Notes under the pieces: model-generated
The model's database searches: none
Seen by the model: only the letters and a program-made list of their open reading frames with translations
Told to the model about the DNA's origin: nothing
Part shown: positions 42,151-53,737 of the stretch, piece by piece
How the letters are laid out: the number at the start of each line of letters is the position of its first letter
How positions within the stretch are numbered: the first letter of the stretch is position 1
NCBI GenBank assembly: GCA_024291935.2
Contig: CM044306.1
Location: 1,116,001 to 1,180,000 of the forward strand
DNA from: Okapia johnstoni
Taxonomy: Eukaryota > Chordata > Mammalia > Artiodactyla > Giraffidae
Direction: 5' to 3'
DNA: 64,000 nt
Position numbers and translations under genes: made by a program

Positions 42151-42684
42151 TCCAGGGGCTCCACACCAAAGGCTGCCCCCTCCTCTGCCCGACACACAGC
42201 AGAGATGGACACGCTTCCAACAGAGGAGTGGACGTGACCGCTGTTTCTCTCCTGTCTCCACACCCAAGTGGCTGTGACCTCTTCAATGATGCTGTCACCA
42301 CCTGAGGCTGAAAACAGCGGCTGTTCACTAAGTCCTAAGATCCCATTTCACACCTGTGATAACCGAACGTCCAAAAGGGATGGGAACCAAATTAAAAATG
42401 GAAGTGATGCACATGCCTTGGGTCTGGCAGCAGCTCTGGGCTCGGATGTGTCTTGACGCCTTCTCTCTGCATCTCTGTTTCTACTGCATCCCTCTCTGTG
42501 GGGCAAGATGTTCCTGGCAGGGCTGGGCATCCCCATCTTGCCTGACAAAGCCCAGGAGGCCTCATTGGTCCTCCTGGATCAGGTGCCTGTGTCTAGGACG
42601 AGCAGCAGGGCCAGGCTGGGGCATGAGTCACCTGGGCATGGGGGATGGTGTCACCCCCATCCCACCCACCTTGACCCAAGTGGT
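42151..42684. other. Intergenic stretch, nothing recognised
   Basis: No gene or clear repeat seen. Confidence 0.35.
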
Positions 42685-42870
42685 TCAGCGGCTCTACCCC
42701 TCCCAGCTGTGTGTCCTTGGACAAGCTACTTAATATCTCTGTGCCGCTCTTCTCCCACCTGTGAAGTGGGAAGTGATAACGATTCAATTCATAGAACTGC
42801 TTTGAATATTAAATGAATTAATATTTATGAACACTGGGGCGGCACCTGGTGTATAGTAAGCATTATACAT
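42685..42870 (+). mobile_element. MIR SINE, fairly complete
   Basis: CCCAGCTGTGTGTCCTTGGA, CAAGCTACTTAATATCTCTG, AATATTAAATGAATTAATAT and CACCTGGTGTATAGTAAGCA. Confidence 0.75.
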
Positions 42871-43007
42871 ATGTGTTAATAGGGCTTGTGGTCATGGTAA
42901 ATATAAGTCCTTATTGCAGATTCCTGGGGAAGAATTCAGATTGCTCATCATCACATTTTATGAACCTCATTTTCATTTTTAAAAAGTCACAAATGTAACA
43001 ATTAGGG

Positions 43008-43200
43008 TGCATGCTCAGTCGTGTCTGACTCTTTGCAAACCCATGGACTGTCGCCCTCCAGGCTCCTCTGTCCATGGGATTTCCTTAAGCAAGGACCCTG
43101 GACTGGTCCTTCTCCAGGGGGTCGTCCTGACTCAAGGACCGAAACTTTGTCTCCTGTGTTGGCAGGTGGAGTCTTTACCACTGTACCGCCTGGGAGGACC
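43008..43200 (-). mobile_element. Bov-tA SINE, reverse orientation, diverged
   Basis: CATGCTCAGTCGTGTCTGAC left end, CCATGGACTGTCGCCCTCCA, and TTACCACTGTACCGCCTGGG right end. Confidence 0.88.
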
Positions 43201-44189
43201 CGTTACGGCAGATACCACTTTACACAAAGCTGACGTACATAAGAAATTCAGAAACGCTTTCTTCATTTCTGATTAATCTTCTACGCGTCTCTGCAACCCA
43301 GACAGTCTTTCAAGTTAATAAAACACCAAACACAACTGGAAATGTTCTGAGGGGATTCATTTCAAGGAATCACAAGATGAATTTTTTTTTCTTAAAAGAA
43401 AGATGTGCCTCACTTTGTTGGGTAAGTTTGCAAGCCCCTCTGCCCGCACAAGGGCCATTGTAGAAGCAGGGACATTTCGAATGTGCCATGTGATCAACAG
43501 GAAGCCTTTTCTAGAACATTCTCCTTTCTAGATATTCTTTATCTAGAAATAATGAAGCACTAGAAACTTCATTCTTCTACCCAAGTTCCAGCACCGAGAA
43601 CAGGAAAACTATTCATGAAGATCCTTCTCTTCCCGTGCGAGTGACCATCTGCGCAGGACCTGGGCGGAATTTCACTTTGTTCGGGGTTTTGTTTTGTTTT
43701 TTCACTTGTTGGCTGCATCACCATCGCTGTGAGCTTCCGTCCGCCTCTCTAACTCTCCTCCTGTCCCCCCCGAATCCTGCCCTGAGCTCCTCACCTTGGC
43801 TGGGAGCCTCAACTTTGCTGTCTGGACCTTGGACAAGCTCTATCCTTAGGGCAGGGTCGGTACCCAAACCTGGGCTGCTCACCCAAGGGGACATGGGGCT
43901 AGATCCCCCGAGGGGGGGTGGCATGCCGCAGGGAGCCCCCTCCCTACACAGGGCTGGGCCAGAGTCCCCTCTCCCAGCCAAGCCACTCCCACGATTAGGG
44001 TGCTTCAAAGGGGCTTGAAAACATTTCCATTTAACTCGAAAGCATCAAAGAAGCCATGTCCGTAATCCCACTAATCAATCATGCACGTTATTTACCTGAA
44101 TCCAATGCACCTTCCGTTTTTCATCTGTAAAAGTATTTGTGTTTTCTGAAGTTGTAATTGTGGAACATATATATCTCATTCAACATTAT
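43201..44189. other. Intergenic stretch, nothing recognised
   Basis: No gene or clear repeat. 43218-43345 is AT-balanced and repeat-free. Confidence 0.35.
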
Positions 44190-44515
44190 TTCCTGTGTAT
44201 TTTCCCCGGGTTCTACCTATAGCCCATATTTACTATTTTTGCAGCAGCCTAATATACCGCTGAGTTAATCACCCTGAAATGTACTCCATGTTCCACTATA
44301 ATTGGACATTTCTCTTTCTATTAGATTCTTGTACACGGAGGTAATAAACATCTGCATAGAAATAGCCCCTCCCCTTTCATTCTTGCTTTGAATTATTTCC
44401 CTCCAGTAAATTCCCAGGAGTGGGATTACTGGGTCAAAGGAGATGAACATTTTTATGGCTTCTGATATATATGGCCAAATTATTTTCCAAAATGACCATA
44501 CCAGCTTTCATAGGC
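44190..44515 (-). mobile_element. Ancient L1 fragment, reverse orientation
   Basis: GTAATAAACATCTGCATAGA, TAAATTCCCAGGAGTGGGAT, TACTGGGTCAAAGGAGATGA and GGCCAAATTATTTTCCAAAA are reversed L1 3' landmarks. Confidence 0.65.
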
Positions 44516-45146
44516 CTGAGAGATGGGTAAGTATGTTTCAGCGAGGGTGGGGGCAAGACTTCACATTTTCAAAATGAAGTTTATTAGTTTTGTTTTTCTT
44601 CCTCCTGCGCATAATGGGGGGTTTTTAAACCCATGGCCGTCCTCCGGCTTTGCTTCAAGTGGTTTCATTTATAAATGCTATTTCAACATCTCTCAGGCTT
44701 TCGTTGGTTGATTTTTTTCACATGCCTCTAGCCTGTTATTAGAAGGTCCGAATGTGGGCTGGGGGGTGGGTGGGAGGGGGTGCGTCTGGGAGAGAATGGA
44801 GCTGGAGCCCGTGGGCTGCGGTGATGGAGTCCACGTGGGGGAGACCGGAGGCCCAGACATAGCGCTGGCGCTCGGGTCTCCGGGCAGGGTGCAGGGTGGT
44901 GGCGCCTTGCATAGACCAGGGCTGGAGGAGGAAGGCCTGGGCTCGGAGCTAGTCTTAATGGGACGTGTGGCTGCAGTCGTGGACTGCTGGGTGGGAGGCG
45001 GATGGGATGTCCATCTCAGAGGAAGACAGTAAGAGACCCAGTCGAAGCCGATATGACCTGTTTTTCGTCCCTTACCTGCCACTCTATTCCCAACTCTGTT
45101 TCTCCCAGTCTCTCATCCCAGATCCCACTAAGAACAGATTGAGGAC

Positions 45147-45440
45147 TTCCCCGGTGGTACAATGGATAGGAATCTGCCAGCCCATGCAGGGGACACGGGT
45201 TCGATCCCTGATCTGGGAAGATTCCCCCTGCCTTGGAGTAACTGAGCCTGGACACCAAACTCCTGAGCCCGTGTGCAGCAAGTACTGAAGCCTGTGCGTC
45301 TAGAGCCTGCGCTCGGCAACAGGAGAAGCCACTGCAGTGGGAACCCCGAGCACCGCAATGGGCGGTGGCCCCTGCTCCTCTCAGCTAGAGAAAGCCCGAG
45401 CAGCAACAAAGACCCAGCACAGCTGAAAATAAGTGAGATC
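45147..45440 (+). mobile_element. CHR-type SINE, near full length
   Basis: GGACTTCCCCGGTGGTACAA head, GGACACGGGTTCGATCCCTG, GAGCCTGCGCTCGGCAACAG and GAAAGCCCGAGCAGCAACAA. Confidence 0.85.
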
Positions 45441-46769
45441 AATCAAAAGAGAAGAGCCGATTGATCACCCCTCAATCAGTTAAATTTGGGGCTAGGATGG
45501 AGTCACCACCGCTTGTTTCTCCTCCGGGTGATGCTGACACGGGAGTCTTGTGGGTTTTCCCGAGGCAAATGCATCAGCCAAGTGTGTGTGCAGCTGCTGT
45601 GACCTTATTAACCACGCTCCTGAAGAATCCCTTGGAACCTCGGGCATTTTCCCTTCTGTCTTTGGCTCAAATGAAGGTGTGTGAACAACTCCTTGCCTCT
45701 GAGCTCCTAAATGAGCCCCACACCCTCTGCCCGCGATGCTGTAATGCTATCGAAATGGGACTCGTTCCCTTTGATCTCCGCAGGTTCTTAAATCCTGCAG
45801 TTGTGTGTTGGAACATCAATAGAAATGGGGTTTCAAGCTTCCTCTTTCATTATCTTTCTCAAAGATTAAAAAGAGAGAGAGAAAGGAAAAGCAAAAGGGA
45901 AAAAGGTCCTGAGCTTTGTAGATGAGGCAACATTTAAGAGTCATTTCTTTATCTCATGATATCAGAGGACACGATTGTTTAGAAATACAAGTCCATCCTA
46001 AGTCTCCGCATTTGAAAGGAGGCTTTTCTTAAAAATAAATAAGAAAGGCACACACCTCAGCCCACCCTCCCCACCCTCTCCTGCAAAGGCTGGCAGCCCC
46101 CGCTTCATCCATGACCGTGTGGAGGGAGCTTGTCTGGGTGTCCTCAAGCTCTGGAGCTCTGGAGGTGAGTCTGAGAGCTTCGTGGGTCCGGGAGACACTC
46201 AGTCCCTCCAACGAACAACCCTACTTTTCAAAAAGGAACTTTCTGTTCTTGGCAGTGCAGGGAGAAGAGACTTCTAGATTAGAATAATTAAGTATCTGAC
46301 CCACGACTCCCCACATGCCTGTGCCTTCTTGGGCTTTGATGTGGGCAGCGTACTGTCAGACGGAAAAGTACAGTTTCTTCTCAAAGCCTTCCGCATCTGG
46401 GAGTGCGGGCAGCTCAGAGGGAGGAACTCCAGGGTCTCTGGCTTGAAAACAAACAGACGGGACCCTGGCCTCAGTCTCCGGGCAGTGGGAATGTGAGAAG
46501 CAGGAATCTTAAGGCCCTAACGCCTTCCCTTAGTCCTTACGTGGCTTAGTCCCTACAGTCTAACTGATGCCAGCCAGGGATCTTGGCCTCCTTAATCAAT
46601 CAATAGAAATTGATAAGCAGCCAGACAAGCAATTCAGGCCGTATAAGGGGAAGTATGCATTTCAGGTGGTGATGTGTGGTATTATGTATTAACTACTATA
46701 TGAATCAATGTTCATAACTGCAACCAGCAGAATTCACCCCAGAGAATTTAAACAGAAAAGGCATTCACT
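45441..46769. other. Repeat-poor intergenic stretch
   Basis: The longest repeat-free run in the distal part of the window, apart from short simple repeats such as GAGAGAGA near 45872-45880. A 154-codon frame (45461-45925) has no recognisable family. 46585-46700 has clustered homeodomain/GATA-like words (TTAATCAATCAAT, TGATAAG). Candidate conserved non-coding DNA. Confidence 0.35.
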
Positions 46770-46781
46770 AAAGGACATTCA

Positions 46782-46978
46782 GGCTTTCCTGGTGGCTCAG
46801 ATGGTAAAGAATCTGCCTGCTATGCAGGAGACCTGGGTTTGATCCCTGGGTTGGGAAGATCCCCTGGAGAAGGAAATGGCAACCCTCTCCAGTATTCTTG
46901 TCCCATGGACAGAGGAGCCTGGTGGGCTACAGTCCATGGGGTCACAAAGAATCAGACATGACTGAGAGACTCACTCAC
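46782..46978 (+). mobile_element. Bov-tA SINE with 12-bp target duplication
   Basis: GGCTTTCCTGGTGGCTCAGA head, GGTTTGATCCCTGGGTTGGG, and CAGACATGACTGAGAGACTC end. AAAGGACATTCA (46770-46781) and AAAGGATATTCA (46979-46990) flank it with one mismatch. Confidence 0.92.
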
Positions 46979-46990
46979 AAAGGATATTCA

Positions 46991-47389
46991 TAAAAACCAG
47001 AGTGGTCCAGAGAGCCGGGCTGGGGGCTGTGCACCCTGATGCAATGCCCACGTGACCCTCGGCCAGGTGACTCCTGGCCCCTCTTTGGATGATGTGAGGC
47101 AGAGCCCAGGCCTCCACTGCAGACACAGCCTCTGCCTCCAGTGTCCGGGTGTCCACCCTGGAAACCAGACATCTACGCAGCCATCTTGCACCACATGGGT
47201 ACTGCCTAACTCTTGGAGTTACTCCTCAACCTGAATCTCAGTTAGGAGTTTCATTTGGCTGAGCCTGGGTCACGTGACCAGGCTTTTGCTGCCAAGAAGG
47301 AGGGGAAGTTCCTTCTGTAGCTGTAGCCCAGCAAGGGGAAAGTAACCCAAATGCAGGAGTGGGTGCGAGGGTGGCGAAAGTGGGAAAGT
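46991..47389. other. Intergenic stretch, nothing recognised
   Basis: No gene or clear repeat seen. Confidence 0.35.
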
Positions 47390-47592
47390 GTGAGTCACTC
47401 TTTCGTGTCTGACTCTTTGTGACCCCATGGACCTTAGCCCGCCAGGCTCCTCTGCCCATAGGATTCTCCAGGCAAGAATACTGGAGTGGGTGCCATTTCC
47501 TTCTCCAGGGGATCTTCCTGACCCAGGGATTGCACCCAAGTCTCCTGCATTGCAGGTAGATTCTTTGATGATCTGAGCCACCAGGGAAGCCC
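47390..47592 (-). mobile_element. Bov-tA SINE, reverse orientation
   Basis: GTCACTCTTTCGTGTCTGAC left end, CCAGGGATTGCACCCAAGTC, and GATCTGAGCCACCAGGGAAG right end. A short A run follows at 47612-47625. Confidence 0.9.
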
Positions 47593-48267
47593 CATAGGTG
47601 GGAGGTTGCTTTAAAAAAAAAAAAAGGCTACTGTCCATGCAGGAAGCTGCAGTTCTGTTAGGAGTCTGGGTGGGACTCTGGGTGATGTTAGGAAGGCACT
47701 GAGGGACTGAACAGAGATCCCTGGAGCCTCCCCACATCCTCAGAGCATGATTTGACCCGTGGAATTCTCTGTTTCAAACTTTAATGAAAAACATAAGACT
47801 ACAGAACCAAAGATGGTGAAATATACTTTTTTTTTTAACAGACTCTAAATATAAATTGTTTCAATCCTTCACATTGTTTTTCGCCAGTTTGCTTTGTTTT
47901 TCCTCTTGAACTTATTTTTAAAAACCAGACGGCAATAAGCACACAGAGGAGCAGATGGTGGGGACTCAGGCCCCCTGCCTCCTGCCCCCCAGGCTCACGT
48001 CTCAGCTGCTTCTGCCGGAACTCAGTACCTTTCTTTCCATCAGGCAGGACCGTGGTGTGACTGGGTCCCCGGTGGCGGCTGGGGCTGGGAATGAGCAGCA
48101 CAACGCCCCCCTTCTTCCTGCCCAGGGCACACTGTCAGGAGCACCTTGAAGGTCAGTGCTGCCAGCCCCTTGGGGTGGTCAGGGGTGAGTGGTGGGGCCC
48201 TGGGCAGCCCCACACTCACGAAGCCCTGGCATCCTCACCGGCGCCGTATAAGACAGAGCGTGCCGGT
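47593..48267. other. Intergenic stretch, nothing recognised
   Basis: A T run (about 47828-47837) may mark the tail of an unrecognised old element. No gene seen. Confidence 0.35.
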
Positions 48268-48565
48268 TTTTTTTAATTTAAGTGCATTTATGTTTAATTG
48301 GAGCATAGTTGCTGTGTTGGTTTCTGCCATACATCAACATGAATCAGCCGTGGGTATGAACATGCCCCCCGCTTCTTGCACCCCCCTCCCCCCATCCCAC
48401 GCCCCCAGGTTGTCACAGAGCACTGGATTCAAGCTCCCTGGGCCATGCAGCGAATCCCTGCTGGCTGTCTGGTTTTAGCTATGGTAATATATAGGTTTCA
48501 AAGCTTCTCTCTCCGTTGGTCCCACCCTCTCCGTCCCCTCTGTGTCCACAAGTCTGTTCTCTAGA
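48268..48565 (-). mobile_element. L1 3' UTR (second tail type), reverse orientation
   Basis: The T-rich left end is followed by TTGGTTTCTGCCATACATCA, CAACATGAATCAGCCGTGGG, CAGGTTGTCACAGAGCACTG and TATGGTAATATATAGGTTTC. Confidence 0.8.
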
Positions 48566-49007
48566 AGACAGGACACACTGCCACGCGGACCCGGAGCTGG
48601 GGGTGAGCACAAGGATGGAATCCTAGCATCTGAGCCTGGGATCTGGCTACGGGCCATCGGATCGAACTCGCCCTGCAGACCCCATCCGTGAGAGAGGGAA
48701 CAGATCCGTCTGGGATGGGCTGAAGCAAAGCAGTGGAGGTGGGGAATGACAGACGACCTACAGCCCGAATCCCCTAGAGAAGCCTGCAGAGTCTGGAGGA
48801 CATGCAGAAGACACTGTCAGCGCCTCACGGACCTCACGGTGGCCAGAGGACGGTGCATGCATTCATTTATTTCCCCTGATCCGTCTCATTTTGGCCTGTT
48901 CACGACACCAAGGTCACTTCAGCACCTAAGGATGCCAAGGGGAGTGAAATGGAGGGCAGAGGGGAAAGAGGTGGTGGTCTTACAGCAGCCTCTTACAGAG
49001 TCACTCT
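48566..49007. other. Intergenic stretch, nothing recognised
   Basis: No gene or clear repeat seen. Confidence 0.35.
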
Positions 49008-49134
49008 GGGTGCCTCCCCGGTGGTCCGGGGTTAGCTTAGGTGGTTGCGCTCACTGCCAAGGGTGCAAGTTCAATCCCTGGTTGGGGAGCTAAGGTCCCC
49101 CAAGCCATGTGGCATGGCCAAAAAAAAAAAAAAA
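49008..49134 (+). mobile_element. CHR-type SINE with poly-A tail
   Basis: GGTGCCTCCCCGGTGGTCCG head, AAGTTCAATCCCTGGTTGGG, CCATGTGGCATGGCC and an A run of about 16. Confidence 0.8.
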
Positions 49135-49397
49135 ATGTGCGATGTGCTCGGTAAGTATTATAAAATGTTTGAACCCAGTTCTAAGGCCCCTCTCATGTAA
49201 ATGGTGGGCCAGAAGCTTAAGTTCACACTAAAGATGGCTCCGATTGCATCACAGTCCTTCACGCTGAACATACCACTTTGCCTGGGCATCCCTCAGGACA
49301 GGGCCTGGGCCTGTCTTTTCCATCCAAAGATCGCCCAGGCAGGTGCTGGTGAATGCTTTACCACAGACTCTGTGGGGAAAAGCGTGTAGAATAATTC

Positions 49398-49610
49398 ATG
49401 CATGTGTGCTCAGTCGCTCAGTCATGTCTGACTCTTTGTGGCCCATGGACTGCAGCCCACCAGGCCCCTCTGTCCATGGGATTCTCCAGGCAAGAGTATT
49501 GGAGTGGGTTGCTGTTTCCTCCTCCGGGGGATCTTCCTGACCCAGGGATCAAACCCGGGTCTTTTGCATTTGCAGGTGGATTCTTTACCACTGCACCACC
49601 TGGGAAACCC
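49398..49610 (-). mobile_element. Bov-tA SINE, reverse orientation
   Basis: TGTGCTCAGTCGCTCAGTCA left end, CCAGGGATCAAACCCGGGTC, and TTACCACTGCACCACCTGGG right end. Confidence 0.92.
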
Positions 49611-49701
49611 AATAATAATTTATATTAATATTTAAATGTACAGAAAGTTCATGAAATAAATAATTTTTTAAACTGCCTAATTAAAAAATATTTTTAACTT
49701 A

Positions 49702-50640
49702 AGTTGGAGGAAGGAGAGATAAATTAGAAGCCTGGGATTAGCATATACACACTATGAAATAACCAGCGGGCCTATGGCATAGCCCAGGGAATTATACTCA
49801 GTATTTTGTAATAGCCTGTAAGAGAAAAGAATCTGAAAAAACTAGATATGTACAAACCAATAGAGATACCAGATATAGCTGAACCGAGATCATTCTGTTG
49901 TTTTTGCGATTGCACCCAAGTACTGCGTTTCAGACTCTTTTGTTGACCCTGAGGGCTACTTCGTTTCTTCTAAGGGATTCTTGCCCACAGCAGTAAATAT
50001 ACTTGTCATTTGAGTTAAATCCTCCCATTCCCGTTCATGTTTGTTCACTGAGTCCTAAGATGTCAGTGTTCACTCTTGTCATCTTCTGCTTGACCACGTC
50101 CAACCTACCTTCATTTATGGGCCTAACGTTTCAGGTTCCTATGCAATACTGTTCTTTATAGCGTCGGACTTGACTTTCACCACCAGACACATCCGCAACT
50201 GTGTCGGTTCTGCCTTGGCTCAGCTGCTTCACTCTTTCTTTTCTCAGCCCTTTCCCGGTAGCATATCGGACAGCTTCTGACATGAGGGGCTCATCTGCTG
50301 GTGTCCATATCTTTTTGCCCTTTCATACTGTTCATAGGGTTCTTACGGGAGTGCTCTGCCATTGCCACTCCCAGTGGACCACGTTTTGTCTGAACTCTCC
50401 ACTATGATCCACTGGTCTTGGGTGGCCCTGCCTGGCACAGCTCATAGCTTCTTTGAGTTATACAAGCCCCTTCACCACGATAAGGCTGTGATCCATGAAG
50501 AGGGGAAGAAAACAGAAATGTACGTACAACTGACTCCCTGCACTCTGCATCTCAAACTAGCACAACACGGTGAATCAACTGTACTTACAAAGAAATGGAA
50601 AAGAATGCTCCCCATTTCCACCTTCAAAAAACTTAAATAG
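49702..50640 (+). mobile_element. L1 3' UTR split by a BovB piece
   Basis: The left half (49702-49848) has GAGATAAATTAGAAGCCTGG and AACCAGCGGGCCTATGGCAT. The right half (about 50510-50640) has GTACGTACAACTGACTCCC and CAAACTAGCACAACACGGTG. Reversed BovB sequence fills the gap. Confidence 0.75.
49860..50505 (-). mobile_element. BovB LINE 5' portion only, reverse orientation
   Basis: On the minus strand it begins TTCATGGATCACAGCC and continues GGGGCTTGTATAACTCAAAG, TGAACAGTATGAAAGGGCAA and CGTATTGCATAGGAACC-like sequence, then stops. This is the 5' part of BovB (up to the endonuclease start); its 3' end is missing, unlike every other BovB copy here. Confidence 0.8.
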
Positions 50641-50824
50641 TGGTTTTGCTTCACAACGGGTTTGCACAACTCCTGAAAGTGTAGCAGTGGACGGCCCAGC
50701 TCTAGCGGGGGTGCCCCGGGGCTCAGCAGGGGGCCCGCAGGGGGCCCAGTGCGGAGACACTCTGAGCACGTGCTTGCCTGTCACCCAGACGCCTTCAGAA
50801 TGGCTGTCTCTGCCTCTCTGAGGG

Positions 50825-50950
50825 CCTGGGCGGGTCACTCCCTCTCCTCTGCGTCTCCATCTCAGGCAAGAGGCTATTAGTGCCTACTTCATAGAGGCGC
50901 TGGGAGACTTAATTAAGGCTCGCTAAGTGCTTTGAAATCCACGGATGAAA
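50825..50950 (+). mobile_element. MIR SINE fragment
   Basis: CCTGGGCGGGTCACTCCCTC, CTACTTCATAGAGGCGCTGG and CGCTAAGTGCTTTGAAATCC. Confidence 0.55.
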
Positions 50951-51485
50951 GGCCCGGTGGGGGAGAGCCGTGTTATTATTCCGCATACCATCTTAAGAAG
51001 CGGATGTGATGATACCCACCTGGCACTTTTCATCTTCAAAGTGTCCCCCAGACATTAGCCAATTACACGTCACGGCTCCCTGCCCCGTCAGTGGGTGTCC
51101 CATGGAGGGGGGGCCCCACGGAGGGGAGGAGACCCCTTTTCCTCCCCAGCCTCTGGGGAGCGGGGTCCGGGCCGGGGCACAGCCCCCTCTGCGGCACCTT
51201 CGGCCCAGCCTAGGCTGGCCTGCAGCCACGGCTCCTCTCCCCTGCACAGCCTTTGAAACCACCTTGCTTCTTTCATAGTATGCAGGATGCTACCCATCGA
51301 ATGTCTTTAGTTCTAAGATGCTTTTCCCCCACATTTGAGCATCCTTGAAATCTGTGTGCATCTTAACATGTTCATCATTTAGTTGGAAGTGTTGTCCTCA
51401 CTGGTGCAGAAAATAATAGTGTCATACAACCATCAAATGTCAGTCTTTGTTGAGACATGCTTTTGCCATTCACTCCAAAACTTAC
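50951..51485. other. Intergenic stretch, nothing recognised
   Basis: No gene or clear repeat seen. Confidence 0.35.
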
Positions 51486-51690
51486 GGGCTTCCCTGGTGG
51501 CTCAGACAGTAAAGAATCCGCCTGCAATGCGGGATGGGATACCTGGCTTCGATCCCTGAGTCAGGAAGATCCCCTGCAGAAGGGAATGGCAGCCCACTCC
51601 GGAATTCTTGCCTGGAAATTCCCATGGACAGAGGAGATGGTGATGGGAAGCCTGACGTCACAAAGTCAGACATGACTTAGTGACTGAACA
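51486..51690 (+). mobile_element. Bov-tA SINE
   Basis: GGGCTTCCCTGGTGGCTCAG head, GCTTCGATCCCTGAG, and CAGACATGACTTAGTGACTG end. AACTTAC / AACTTAT flank it. Confidence 0.92.
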
Positions 51691-52620
51691 ACTAGAACTT
51701 ATACCTTTGTGAGTTATTTCCTATTAATTATTTTTACTTAATTTTTACTTTCAATTTTCTTTTATTCTTAGCTTTTAAGGTGCTGAAACTTTTATTTCTC
51801 CAAAACTGTTTGCCTAGAACATTTAAGTGGAATAATTTTATAGGATCACATAATTTTCAATATTTCTGAGGTTCATAGGAATCAAATTTAAAATAAAAGA
51901 ATCAGGTTACAAGCATAAAATTTTAATTAGTGAAAATTTTTGGATTTTGCACAAAGACTGAAATTAGTAAATTTTCTAAATTTCTTATATAGTCCTTATA
52001 TAATTATTAATATCCAAATTCATGCTTGAAAATACATAAATATAAGCACGGGTTTGTAACTAAGTTACTTGTTTTGTAAATGACTAGTCTTTAAATTTGG
52101 TTTCTGGCTTATTTTTTATAAAAATCTCTCTGTCCCCCATTCTCATTATAACAGGAATAGAGGGGCACTGTATTAGGTAGAAATGCAGATAATTGAAATA
52201 CAGAAACGGCAACAATAATCCTATGTCTCAATTTTTTGTGCTATTCACAGTATAATGATCACAGAAATAACACACTTTGAACTTTAACTTGCATTATTAG
52301 CATTTTTTCCCATTACTCCCTAAGTCTAGATCCAGACAACCATAAATTCAGCCTTGGTCCGTAGCCTTTGCCAGTTTCCATGATATAAATACTCAGAGAT
52401 CAATGCCAACAGCTTGTTACTGTACTTCTTTCTACACTTTTCTCCTTTCTTTATTAGAAACATTTCCTTCCTCTGACTATAAAAATAACTTATGCCCATG
52501 GTAGAAAAATCAGAAAACAGAGAAACCAGTATAATATAAAATGCCAGCTGTCAATAATCCAATTTGATTATTACTATAATCACGATAGTATTAACTCTTA
52601 CGCTTCTACATTACATAAGT
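51691..52620. other. AT-rich stretch, no feature recognised
   Basis: About 930 bases of AT-rich DNA without a clear SINE, LINE or gene. 52440-52560 weakly resembles the tail of an ancient LINE (CTTATGCCCATGGTAGAAAA). Confidence 0.35.
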
Positions 52621-52628
52621 AAGCCATG

Positions 52629-52864
52629 CGAAGAGCCACCTGATGTGAAAAGCCGACTCATTAGAAAGGACCCTGATGCTGGGAAAGACTGAAGGCAGGA
52701 GAAGGGGACGAGAGAGGACGAGATGGTTGGATGGCATCATTAACTCAATGGACGTGAGTTTGAGCAAAGCTCCGGGAGATGGTGAAGGACAGGGAAGTCT
52801 GGCGTGCTGCAGTCCACGGGGTCACAAAGAGTCACACATGACTGAGCAACAAAACAACAATAAC
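52629..52864 (+). mobile_element. BovB LINE 3' end with 8-bp target duplication
   Basis: GCGAAGAGCCACCTGATGTG, GAGATGGTTGGATGGCATCA, and CTGAGCAACAAAACAACAAT end. AAGCCATG repeats near 52621-52628 and 52866-52873. Confidence 0.9.
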
Positions 52865-52994
52865 AAAGCCATGTTAATTATAAAATGTAGACAAAAAGAA
52901 GAAAATTATCTACAGTTAACTTTCTGATGAATTTCCTACTATTATATATTTGTCTTTATTTCTATCTGGAAATAGGTATATCTATGCTGATATT

Positions 52995-53726
52995 ATAGCA
53001 TAGGTATATCTATGCCGGTCCCATCACTTCATGGCAAATAGATGGGGAAATTATAAATTAACTTATAATTAATTAATTATAATTATTTATTTTATTTTTT
53101 TAAAATAAAATAACAGTGGCTGACTTTATTTTTCTGGGCTCCAAAATCACTGCGGATGGTGACTGCAGCCATGAAATTAAAAGACGCTTACTCCTTGGAA
53201 GGAAAGTTATGACCAACCTAGACAGCATATTAAAAAGCAGAGACATTACTTTGCCAACAAAGGTCCGTCTAGTCAAGGCTATGGCTTTTCCAGTGGTCAT
53301 GTATGGACGTGAGAGTTGGACTATAAAGAAAGCTGAGCACTGAAGAATTGATGCTTTTGAACTGTGGTGTTGGAGAAGACTCTTGAGAGTCCCTTGGACT
53401 GCAAGGAGATCCAACCAGTCCATCGGAAAGGAGATCAGTCCTGGGTGTTCATTGGAAGGACTGATGCTGAAGCTGAAACTCCAATACTTTGGCCACCTCA
53501 TGAGAAGAGCTGACTCATTGGAAAAGACCCCGACGCTGGGAAAGATTGAGGGCAGGAGGAGATGAGGACGACAGAGGATGAGATGGTTGGATGGCATCAT
53601 TCACTCAATGGACATGGGTTTGGGTGGACTCCGGGAGTTGATGATGGACAGGGAGGCCTGGCGTGCTGCAGTTCATGAGATCACAAAGAGTCAGACACGA
53701 CTGAGCAACTGAACTGAAGTGAACTG
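52995..53726 (+). mobile_element. BovB LINE 3' fragment with an internal AT-rich insert
   Basis: BovB similarity starts at about 53014 (CCGGTCCCATCACTTCATGG) and ends at 53726. About 62 bp of AT-rich DNA (53051-53112) interrupts it between GGGGAAA and ACAGTGGCTGAC. ATGCTGATATT at 52984-52994 and 53727-53737 is the target duplication. The 5' junction also carries a second copy of the host sequence ATAGGTATATCTATGC. Confidence 0.9.
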
Positions 53727-53737
53727 ATGCTGATATT

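Noticed and set aside
45461..45925. A 154-codon open frame in repeat-free DNA
   Set aside because: No recognisable domain or motif. It is kept only as part of a candidate non-coding element, since a conservation test cannot be run here.
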